Shown here piece after piece: positions 1-7,651 of a stretch of DNA of 10,782 nt; within the stretch, counting starts at the first letter, position 1; each line of letters begins with the position of its first letter. The notes beneath the pieces are model-generated. The model was not told the origin of the DNA, made no database searches, and worked only from the letters and a program-made list of their open reading frames with translations. The DNA is taken from positions 2,548 to 13,329 of the forward strand of contig QYAI01000294.1 of the NCBI GenBank assembly GCA_003988855.1. The letters are read 5' to 3'. Source of the DNA: Arachnopeziza araneosa (taxonomy: Eukaryota > Ascomycota > Leotiomycetes > Helotiales > Arachnopezizaceae). Both the position numbers and the translations under genes were made by a program.

Positions 1-153
1 CCGTGCGATAGGAACGATGTTGGCAGTTCTTCTCGTACGAAGAGTATATATAGAAAGCTTCAAGCACTCGGTGCTCTTCAGCTTTACCTTCTTGAAATAC
101 AAAAGATTCATCATTCACGTGTTCTGACCGTGCAATCGTGAACCCTTACAGCA
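1..153 (+). mobile_element. Possible LTR end (partial, cut by window edge)
   Basis: This stretch has ordinary base composition and stops sharply where the AT-rich transposase remnant begins. It holds a TATA-like run (TATATATAG, about 46-54). A perfect hairpin follows at 63-75 (AGCAC, loop TCG, GTGCT), then a CACGTG box at 116-121, and the segment ends at about 153 in CTTACA. A TATA box, a short structured region and a terminal CA are what the downstream half of a fungal LTR usually shows. The upstream half lies outside the window, so neither the second terminus nor a target-site duplication can be checked. It could equally be unrelated intergenic DNA. This is an inference from layout only. 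Confidence 0.3.
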
Positions 154-214
154 GTTATCTATATATTGTAGAAGCGCAATAAACAAAAAAGCAACTAACA
201 ACGCTAAAAAAAAG

Positions 215-631
215 TTAAAACATAAAAGCGTACTTAGCGCTAACTCTTAAACTGTTAATATTGCGCAAATATAAGCTTTTTAAGTAAAAGCTGTAGCGTT
301 TAACAAATTACTCTACTTAGTTCTTGCTAACTTTAGCTTCTCTAATCTTTTCTGCAAGATTCTTTACTATATAGCTAGTTAGCAGTAATTCTTAGTTAGT
401 AAAGTAGCTAATTCGATTAATTAGAACTTGCTCTTGCTCTAAAGTCAAGCACTAGTAAGTTGCTAAGCTTGCTTCGCTTTTTAAGCTAGTTAAGCTTCTG
501 ATTTGCCGAGAGAGCGCTCTACAGTCGCATTCGTAGAATCTAGCTGCACTAGCGTAATCTGTAAATTCTCCTCGTTCTATTGCATCAACTGCCATAGTAA
601 TTCGCTGCGATTTGATCGATTTCTCACTTAT
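215..631 (-). pseudogene. RIP-degraded pogo/Fot1-type transposase remnant, N-terminal part
   Basis: One minus-strand frame carries recognisable transposase sequence from about 631 down to 215 with no frameshift. The first part (about 610-480) reads RITMAVDAIERGEF, then a Y/F-rich helix and CRALSRQIR, the layout of the psq-type helix-turn-helix that opens fungal pogo/Fot1 transposases. After a stop at 452-454 the same frame continues with LEQEQVLINRI, a TS.IVKNLAEKIR segment, VKRYSFYLKSLYLRNI and a final YAFMF. This is the second (Tc5/CENP-B-type) DNA-binding domain. Five in-frame stops fall in 215-454, several where family members usually have Gln or Trp (for example N-stop-V for NWV), as C-to-T and G-to-A changes would produce. 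GC content of 181-420 is about 29%. An ATA codon at 629-631 sits where an initiator ATG could have been. The catalytic DDE part is absent, because recognisable sequence ends at about 215. Confidence 0.75.
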
Positions 632-715
632 TTTGTGTGGATGGGAGAACGCGTCTTCGCGTATGTGGTTACCGATTCTCGTCCGCCAACAAAACACTGC
701 TACGTGGTCAGGCAA

Positions 716-1261
716 TTGGGCATCAATACCCTCCTACTCCGCGTCTTATACGCCGTTGCGGCTGCATCATACGATATCAATTCTAAAGTCATAGAATTGC
801 TGACTCTAAAGCTAAGGTCGTAAGCCTTCTCTTCGACAAGTCACAGTGGATTCAGGGTGCCTAGGCTCTCGGTCTTTACGAAGTCCTCATCGATCCATTG
901 CGCGTGTATTCTCAACTCGATTCAATTGACCTAAATTATTTTCGATTTCTCGCATATTTTTGGGTTCCGTGGTCATTGGTAGCCTCATTTCATGGTGGCG
1001 TCGAGGCGTACAGCGAGGCAGAACGCTGCATTTAAACCTACTGGCCCAGTGGCCTGTATCACAAAGTCTGCCTGATTTTTGGCTGAAACATATTTTAATT
1101 GATAGTCTGCTATTCAACCTTGGGTGTGTCTATTTTGCAAGCCGACCTCTTTACTTATCATTACCATAATTTCCACTCTCTATACAGACTCTTCCAGAGC
1201 CTTTCGATTCCAGAGCATTATTATTTCCAGTGTGTCCAAGGAATTGGAGGCTGTTATCACG
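716..1261 (+). promoter_or_regulatory. Upstream region of the VWA gene; no gene seen
   Basis: No convincing coding sequence is seen on either strand. The last 100 nt are pyrimidine-rich (about 1165-1215, with CTCTATACAG and TTCCAG), typical of sequence just before fungal start codons. The VWA reading frame stays open back to 1124, but that extension begins with GTG, so these codons are probably 5' UTR. A short palindrome ACTGGCCCAGT lies at about 1039-1049. The boundary between the transposon remnant and the gene's own promoter cannot be placed; no terminal repeat was recognised here. Confidence 0.4.
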
Positions 1262-3739
1262 ATGGCCCAACGACTCCAAACAGCTAATCTTCAAGACCTT
1301 GGAGATGTCCCAATCTGTATTGCTATTGATAAATCAGGCAGTACATATGGACGGACCTTAGCAGAAGAGGTCACGGTTGTCCAGAGGATATGCTCCCTTG
1401 TCTCTCCACGCAATGAGAGTCCAGTACAGCTCCTTCCTTGGTGCGATAAAGTCGAGAGGCCAATAAAGCTTCCCACTGAGCCCCGAATAATGGACAACCT
1501 TATTTCGGAAGGTGGCACCAATCCTTCGATTCTCTATTCGGAACCGGAGTCTCTTCAAGCCCTGAGAAAGTGTGGTCTCTGGTTCCTATTGACGGATGGT
1601 CAGATCGAGGATACGTTGGTTCAAGAATTTGCCGTCAGCACAGCGGAGCTTGGCTTGCACGGAACTGCCTGCATCGTGATCGTCTTCGGGTCAATGATGG
1701 ATGGACATCCGGCAGCTTGTGATGTCTCTGTTGGAGTTGCAGCCTATGCTGTTGCGCCAGACTGCTTATTCCTTTTCCACGATATTGCGACCAAGAGGGT
1801 CTTCATAATGCAGGCTAAGGGTTGTTTCAAGGCATTGCTTGTCACAAGGGGTTCTGTTCCAATCCAACCTGTGCTGAACAAATATATGACATGGGCAGAG
1901 TTACCAACAATTGACTATGGCGACTTGGCGAAGATCCAAATCGCGCCGCCGAGGAAAATCTCCTCCGATGAAATCGCATTCCAGGACGGGCTTGTCATTC
2001 GTCTGAAGGATCTATATTCAGGCCAAGTCGATGACCTTGTTGTCGAGGAGATCGTAAAGAATCAAGATAATCTGAAGTCGCTGGTTATCGCAGAGATGGC
2101 TAAAGGAACAGGACGCGATCTGCAAAAATGGCTGGATAGCCAACAGAGTCCCAAGACAGGGTTCGATCTTTCACGACCAGATATGGGAGGAAAGGCACAA
2201 GAGCTTGTGACGCAGCTTTTGATGCGACTGGAAGCCAATGACAAAGAAGAGGCCCTCGATTCGATCCGACTTTCATTGAGAGAAGCCCACCAAGAGAATC
2301 TCTCCGTCTTTGCGCAAAGCGTTCGAAATCACCTCAACGAAGTCTCTTGCTTTGGCTCCTTCCGGAAAAACATAGGTTTGGCACGCCAACATAGTGAACA
2401 GTATGACGCCTCATGTGAATTCTCAATTGGCTATGATTATGAATTGGAGGAAGATGAGGATGAGGCTGCAGCTGCGCCGCCGCCGTCTATACTTGAGCTT
2501 GACAAGTCCTTCCCTTCATGCGGAGATAAAGCAGCCCCAGCTGACAAGTTGGGCTGCACGTTTCTTCCAGGATTTCGCCGGCGGCCAGACGGATTTAATG
2601 CAGAGTTCAGAGGGGTCTGCATGTTGTGCAAAGAACATGCTATCCTCACCATATTAACGAAATCCCCGCCAGAAATGATAACTTCTGGTTTTCCCGCGAA
2701 GGGAGCAGGTGCTCCACTGGCGTTTCCTTTGGCAATGAGCAGTTTCGCAGAGACCGACATTATTTCGTTCTTCATCTGTTGCGATCCATGCGCCCTATAT
2801 CTTGTCAAAAATTACACGTCTCCTTTGAAGGACGTCGTGACAGGAGCCTTGCCCTTGACAAATGTTGAGGACAATTTGCAAGCATGGATTGATATTGTCG
2901 ATGTAGCTCTCAAAGGGAGATTCCGGAAAACAGATCTTTCAACACTTCTAGTGGCAATATTAGACAGGAAGATTCTCGAGAATCGAAGTTTGCCTCCTCG
3001 CGCAAAGCCGAGCGACGGTGTCATGTATCAGGATGCTTTGTTTTGGGCCAAGAAGGAGTTGGCCAAGTTCTCAGAAGTTCCACTTACTCTGTCGCCCACC
3101 TTTCGGAGCCGACATAGTTCACCCAGGAGCATGGTGGACCGAAAAGATAGCAATCTGTGGACAATAATATCAGATCAAACATTGATAGATCCTGGTGAAG
3201 AGTCCAATCTCGATATTGCCATGCTTCGATACCCCGTTCCAGGATTCATGGTTCTCATTCGATTGATGCGGGACAAGGGAGCTTCTGAAGAGCAACTGAA
3301 AGTCCACATGTTTCAGAGACTGATGTATGCGATCACTGAGATGTACTTTGCTCCGGCCGGAACAAATACCATGAGGAAGTCGCTTCAGAATCTGCTTTCG
3401 GCAGATGACATCAAGCCGAAATTTTCCAATGACACATCTCAGAAGGAGGGGGGTGACTTCAAACTTAATATTTCAACGGACATGCTTGCGTCGCACCAGC
3501 TGATTGTTGCCAACACTTTGACGAGTTTTCAGACAATGGATGGCTTCAAGCATGTTGAGGAGGGGACCAGACCAGCTATGGCTGTCTACCTGCACGCACT
3601 TTATCTCAAGGGTGCCAGTTATCGTTCTGCCATCGACTACTTTAACTCATTGAAAGTGCATGTAAGCCTGAGGAGAGTCATTATCAAGCCTTTTGCAATC
3701 AGCGAGGGATTGGCGGCCGATCTTATGCTTCAAATCTAG
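1262..3739 (+). CDS. VWA-domain protein with four-cysteine module, function unknown
   Basis: A single uninterrupted exon encodes 825 residues. ATG 1262 is the first ATG of the frame and has a good fungal context (A at -3, G at +4). Residues 16-190 form a von Willebrand factor A fold. The metal-site (MIDAS) residues are all present: D23, S25 and S27 in DKSGST, T86 in GGTN, and D112 in LLTDGQ after a hydrophobic strand. A metal-dependent protein ligand is therefore likely, but none can be named. The middle is helical and charged, followed by an acidic run (about 394-401) and an Ala/Pro stretch. Then come two cysteine pairs, C453-x2-C456 and C507-x2-C510, with SPLKDVVTGALPL after them, which may bind zinc. 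The C-terminal 200 residues are helical with no domain I recognise. There is no signal peptide or membrane helix, so it is probably cytosolic or nuclear. It converges with the next gene, with 100 bp between the stops. Confidence 0.85.
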   Translation: MAQRLQTANLQDLGDVPICIAIDKSGSTYGRTLAEEVTVVQRICSLVSPRNESPVQLLPWCDKVERPIKLPTEPRIMDNLISEGGTNPSILYSEPESLQALRKCGLWFLLTDGQIEDTLVQEFAVSTAELGLHGTACIVIVFGSMMDGHPAACDVSVGVAAYAVAPDCLFLFHDIATKRVFIMQAKGCFKALLVTRGSVPIQPVLNKYMTWAELPTIDYGDLAKIQIAPPRKISSDEIAFQDGLVIRLKDLYSGQVDDLVVEEIVKNQDNLKSLVIAEMAKGTGRDLQKWLDSQQSPKTGFDLSRPDMGGKAQELVTQLLMRLEANDKEEALDSIRLSLREAHQENLSVFAQSVRNHLNEVSCFGSFRKNIGLARQHSEQYDASCEFSIGYDYELEEDEDEAAAAPPPSILELDKSFPSCGDKAAPADKLGCTFLPGFRRRPDGFNAEFRGVCMLCKEHAILTILTKSPPEMITSGFPAKGAGAPLAFPLAMSSFAETDIISFFICCDPCALYLVKNYTSPLKDVVTGALPLTNVEDNLQAWIDIVDVALKGRFRKTDLSTLLVAILDRKILENRSLPPRAKPSDGVMYQDALFWAKKELAKFSEVPLTLSPTFRSRHSSPRSMVDRKDSNLWTIISDQTLIDPGEESNLDIAMLRYPVPGFMVLIRLMRDKGASEEQLKVHMFQRLMYAITEMYFAPAGTNTMRKSLQNLLSADDIKPKFSNDTSQKEGGDFKLNISTDMLASHQLIVANTLTSFQTMDGFKHVEEGTRPAMAVYLHALYLKGASYRSAIDYFNSLKVHVSLRRVIIKPFAISEGLAADLMLQI

Positions 3740-3839
3740 TTTCTTTCATTTCGTAGACTTCTCGAAACTAGCCGCCTATGACGTGTATTCACAATCAAAA
3801 TCTTTTGGAACCTGAAAATGATCATTAATTTATTCCAAG

Positions 3840-4598
3840 CTATGAGAATGTTGAGCCGGATGCCCTTGACGAGTAGGCAGCAGGCGTAGGTGGTGGTAGG
3901 TGAGGTGCATCTCCCCATGTAGCACTGTACAGTGACACCGATCCCCCCCAAATTTCCTCTTCAGTATCCACATCAACATTCCTTATGCTAGGACTTTGTC
4001 GCACAAAACTCTGCCCATCTTCCACTTCTCGCGAAACAGATCCGCTGACCCGTGCAGCCGACACCACCTTTCCGACTTGCGCCTTCGTCACCGTTTCCTC
4101 CAACTTCTCCAAGCTTACAACTTTTGCAAGGCGTTGGGACAGTTCTTTGCGAAGCGCCTCCAACCGATCCTCATCTACCAATTGTCTCTGCCTTGAGAAG
4201 CTTGTCGATCTGTCTGGTGTCTGGTCTATCCGCCATTGCGCTGGTCGCAGAGTCAATGCGTCGGCCGTCATTTGTCGATCTTGCTGCCTTAATCTATATT
4301 TCCAGTCATCCGGTCCTCTCGTCCAACCTCTGCTCATATTTGTATCTCTCCTCGTTTTAGCTGGCTTATTGGGCAACAGCCAGGAGGACGGCAGATGCGT
4401 TAGATATGCGCTTGGAGGTGCGCTTTCCACAGGAGCAGGAATGGATGTCAGAGGACGAGGAGTCGTCTCCTCTTCGATATCGACATCGCATGGAGGTGTC
4501 GTCTCGCGAGGAGGATTTAAGGTGTCCACATCGTCTTCTTCTTGGACTATCCAATTCGACGAAAACGATTGATCGTAGCTCGGGAGGCTGAGACTCAT
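3840..4598 (-). CDS. Hypothetical proline- and charge-rich coiled-coil protein
   Basis: This minus-strand open frame encodes 252 residues and begins with a true ATG. I do not recognise the family. Residues 1-85 are low-complexity (Pro, Ser, Thr and acidic), including IVQEEDDVD and IEEETTPRP, and are probably disordered. Residues 86-135 are richer in Trp and Arg (MSRGWTRGPDDWKYRLR). Residues about 141-174 form a clear amphipathic helix (EDRLEALRKELSQRLAKV and following), probably a coiled coil. The tail has a second acidic patch (VDTEEEIWGG) and a Pro-rich end. There are no cysteine clusters, membrane helices or signal peptide. The long uninterrupted frame, the ordered domain layout and the lack of in-frame stops support a real gene. 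It converges on the VWA gene and diverges from the CorA-like gene. An ATG at 4612-4614 in another frame precedes the start. A nuclear or scaffold role would be a guess. Confidence 0.65.
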   Translation of the reverse strand: MSLSLPSYDQSFSSNWIVQEEDDVDTLNPPRETTPPCDVDIEEETTPRPLTSIPAPVESAPPSAYLTHLPSSWLLPNKPAKTRRDTNMSRGWTRGPDDWKYRLRQQDRQMTADALTLRPAQWRIDQTPDRSTSFSRQRQLVDEDRLEALRKELSQRLAKVVSLEKLEETVTKAQVGKVVSAARVSGSVSREVEDGQSFVRQSPSIRNVDVDTEEEIWGGSVSLYSATWGDAPHLPPPTPAAYSSRASGSTFS

Positions 4599-5016
4599 TT
4601 AGCGTGAGCTTCATGGAGGAGAGTAATGCTTTATCAGAGCAAGAACTTGTTAGTTATTCGAAGAAGAATAATTATGTCGTGTTTTGAGATTTGGGCACGT
4701 TTGGGCTTCAAAATGAGCGCAGTGCAGTCGTCGACGGAGATGCAGGCAAGTGCTGAATGCGAAGATCCGGCAGACTTTCCAGGCTGACTGTGTGGCGGAC
4801 TCGGTGAGCCTTGAGGCGCAGCTGCAAGCGCTCACAGCCTCACTTCTACCTTGAGAAGGTGGTTCGCAATTGCGGTTTGCAACGAGCGCTAGCTGGGAAT
4901 TTCATGCAAATAAATATATTCAAATACGGACCAGGTGGTTTCCAAGCAGAGCACCATTTGATTCCACACATCAGTACCACCACTCGCCAAGAACTGAAGA
5001 ACGAGGGCTGCAGCCG
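4599..5016. promoter_or_regulatory. Divergent intergenic region between two genes
   Basis: This 418-bp stretch separates the start of the minus-strand coiled-coil gene from the first ATG of the CorA-like gene, so it should hold both promoters. A TATA-like TAAATATATT lies at 4911-4920, about 100 nt before the plus-strand ATG. Open frames inside are short and lack family resemblance. The exon 1 frame of the CorA-like gene is open leftward to about 4870 without an ATG, so an upstream coding exon joined by another intron cannot be excluded. Confidence 0.45.
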
Positions 5017-7215
5017 ATGTCGTCCCTTCCTTCTGAGTATCTTGGTTCCGATCGGGGTTCTCGCAGCTCGAGAACGAATAGGCAATGGCCTTTTAGTGTT
5101 CCTTTGTATATGCCTCATCTGTACGTTCAGCGTTTTATGTCTCAAAATGCTTCACAAGAATTTCATGGTTTCTTCGAGCATGATTGGTCAAAACAAAAGT
5201 AATATTGTCGGTGCTCAGCGAGAACGGGGGTATCGTACAGCATAGCTTGAAAGCTTTCGAAGCGTCCTTGCTGTCGAGCAGCACTTCCGTGAGGCATGTG
5301 AGCCTACAGAACTCGAGTGGTAAGTCTGGTCAAGGTTTTCAACGAAGGGCTTGGGCTAACTACGGAAGCAGTCAACGACGAGACACTCGATGGAGATGCC
5401 TTAGAATCAAAGCTTAGGGTATGCCCTTGAATGTATTTCACATAAGTAAATTGCTTGTTGACACTATCTCGGACTCGCAGAGCAATGATCCGCGACACAC
5501 CACAAGATCCGACTTCTTGTGAGTCCCAGATATGTGGAAAATCAATGACTCAAACTGATATGAGAGTAGCTTCATCAACCGCTACCTCGTCAAAGATAAT
5601 GACACCCCACCTGAAGATTCCAACAAGCTCCGCCTCTCAAAGGATTCCTTTCGCCTCCTCCAAACTAAATTCCACTTCTCTCCAACCTTCATCTCCTCGC
5701 TCGCAAACCTCCACAAGCCACTTCAAAGATCGATCCCCACCAACCCTTTGCCAAGCAACACCCCAGGATCATTCAACTACTGGTTTATCCTCCCCGTCCG
5801 CGTTCAAGTCCAATGCTCCAACAAAAAGAAATCCCACATCGCAAGCATAGCAGGCCGAAGCCAGATGAACCCCCTGAATTATCTGCATCTCTCCGGCCCA
5901 GGGATCGACATTCGAGGTTCGTGTATTGCGATTCATTATTTTTATGATGAGGGAAAGAAAGTTGGGTCAACAGTGGTGTTTAATTGTCAGGATGGGAGGT
6001 GGTGGAAGGTGGTTGAGGAGCCGGTGGTGAGGATTAAGGAGTGTATGGGAATGGTCGGTACAGGGGCAGGAGGACATGATCCATTCTGTACGCAGGCGGT
6101 GTGGTTGACGAGTGCGGTGAGGTGGTGGGGAAATGCGTTGAATAGTTTTAATGATCAGTTGATTGCTTTTGTGGGTCTTGTCTACCGTCACCCAATTTTA
6201 TGCATAGGTGATATAGAGGAAGCTAGACTGACACCAGAACAGGAAGAGAGCCTGCTCATCGAACAACAACCGGTAGATGGTGAGTTCAGACTCAATAGCG
6301 AGATGAACCGCGCACTTCATTGCATGGCAGCGCATTTTCATCGGTATAGCTCTGAGCTAGCACTGATGACTGAAATCGTGGATGATGTGAGGAAGTATAA
6401 TAGTGCTTTTCATGAGACGCTCGTGAGGTTTGGGTTGAGATCTGAGAACGAAGGAAGTACTGTTATGACGGGCATTGAGCAGATATCTTCTCAAGTCTCT
6501 GCACTTCGTGGGTTTAGGAATGAGTTGCAGTTAAAGACGGACAACGTTCTTGCTTTGGCACGTCCTTCCTTTCTTACCCGTCCAGGTCTTCGAAAATTTA
6601 CAGGCGCCAGTCACTGACTTCGATCCCCTGATGTGCAGCTAGTTGACAACACCCAAGCCCTGAATGACCTTCTCCTCCTCCAAAACAGTAAATCAATGCA
6701 AGCAATCCTCCACGCAACCCAATCGGAAGCCGAACTCTCTCGCCAAATCGCCTCTCAATCCCAGCAAGTTGCAGAACAAATGCATCGTATCCTCCAAGCT
6801 ACAGAGAAAGAAGCGAAGAATTCGGGGAAGATTGCGAGACAGAGTCAGAAATTGAGCGAGGAGATGAAAAAGGATAGTGTGGCTATGAAGACGATTGCGT
6901 TGTTGACGACGGCGTTTTTGCCGGGGACGAGTTTTGCTGTGAGTTGACCTCGCTGGAGCTCGAGTGCTCTCCTCAAAGTGAGTGTATATATGACGCTGAT
7001 TGATGGCATAGGCTATTCTTTCGATGCCTTTCTTTGCGAATAGTGACTGGATAAAGAAGGTGAGTACGTTTTGGCTGTGGATAGCCCTGACGTTGCCAGC
7101 GACCACACTGTGCTTTCTGTTTTATATGATCTGGAGTAGGAAGGAAAATAAGCGGAAGCAGGATGATATAGATGAGGAGGAAGCTTATGAGATGGGTGAT
7201 GCTGGTGTTCCTTGA
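5017..7215 (+). CDS. CorA-like (Mg2+ transporter superfamily) membrane protein, seven exons
   Basis: The proposed exons are 5017-5198, 5246-5319, 5372-5418, 5481-5518, 5570-6557, 6639-6938 and 7012-7215. All phases match and the sum is 1833 nt (610 residues). Donors include GTAAGT and GTGAGT (twice). Branch sites CTAAC (5356), CTGAT (5555), CTGAC (6614) and CTGAT (6996) support most introns; intron 1 lacks one. The N-terminal 430 residues form a soluble domain (FINRYLVKDND, RWWGNALNSFNDQLIAF). Residues about 465-525 are a coiled-coil stalk. Membrane helices lie at about 527-547 (TIALLTTAFLPGTSFA) and 563-584 (FWLWIALTLP), followed by an acidic C-tail. This two-helix end is typical of the large fungal CorA-like group. 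The GMN motif of true Mg2+ channels is missing (SMPFF sits there), so transport of Mg2+ is unproven. The start is the least certain part; two further introns are possible. Confidence 0.8.
6171..6218 (+). other. Candidate in-frame 48-nt intron inside exon 5
   Basis: The stretch starts GTGGGT and ends ATATAGAG, is 48 nt long and has no in-frame stop, so the protein stays in frame whether or not it is removed. Retained, it adds 16 mostly hydrophobic residues (VGLVYRHPILCIGDIE). Removed, it joins NDQLIAF directly to EARLTPEQEES, which looks like one continuous polar helix. No good CTRAY branch site is visible inside it, which is the main argument against splicing. Confidence 0.4.
6558..6638 (+). 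other. Intron 5 of the CorA-like gene, probable GC-AG type
   Basis: An intron is required here because the frame of exon 5 runs into a stop at 6615-6617, while the stalk and membrane helices continue in another frame. Splitting at GCACGT (6558) and TGCAG (6634-6638) gives NVLAL|LVDNTQ, in line with the family pattern as I remember it. It uses the first AG after a CTGAC branch site (6614-6618). A GT-AG alternative (6562-6642, donor GTCCTT, acceptor CTAG) has the same 81-nt length and also keeps frame, giving NVLALALDNTQ, but its donor is poor. Confidence 0.55.
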
Positions 7216-7640
7216 CCACCGCTCCATGAATGGCAAATCAGGACCACGTGATATTTGGATTTCGCTCTGGTCTCTTCCAAATGTGAAGTCTCTCTGAAAA
7301 CCACGTGAATGTAATAAATAAATATATATCTTTATTATCAAGAGAAAACTGTATCTAGATTCTTCTACCATCTTAGCCCAGGGGATGAGAGGAAAAATAT
7401 CACCACGTGATATTCACTTGCTCCCTTGCTCATTGTATGACCATTGCGGAAAGAACTGCTTAAAATTTGCAACTTGCCAAAAATAGCTTATAAATGGCAG
7501 ATTGGATAGCATGGGAATCAAGTGATATTCTCCAGACTGCTGGAGTAGCGCAGAGTACTTACTTTAGTCGCTTAATTGAGCTCAGAGGAGCCTTCTTTTC
7601 TCTTCAAGATCTTCATATCAAGTGCAATGCTCTTTAGCAA
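7216..7640. promoter_or_regulatory. Downstream region of the CorA-like gene with three CACGTG boxes
   Basis: No gene is seen. CACGTG boxes (binding core of Cbf1-type bHLH factors) lie at 7245-7250, 7302-7307 and 7404-7409. The first and third share the longer word ACCACGTGATATT. An A/T run with AATAAATAAATATATAT (about 7315-7330) is a plausible polyadenylation region for the upstream gene. Whether the boxes act on any gene is not known; the only thing downstream on the plus strand is a broken WD40 fragment. Confidence 0.45.
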
Positions 7641-7651
7641 TAATATATTGT

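Noticed and set aside
1124..1261. 46 extra in-frame codons before the VWA protein
   Set aside because: They begin with GTG, contain no ATG and look like a pyrimidine-rich 5' UTR. The VWA fold begins shortly after ATG 1262.
4650..4835. 61-codon minus-strand frame upstream of the coiled-coil gene
   Set aside because: Low-complexity Ser/Cys composition and no link to the downstream frame by a credible splice pair. Treated as promoter or leader sequence.
6693..7371. Minus-strand frames of 132-137 codons antisense to the CorA-like gene
   Set aside because: They are the complement of the heptad-repeat and membrane-helix exons and even cross introns. They have no domain features of their own.
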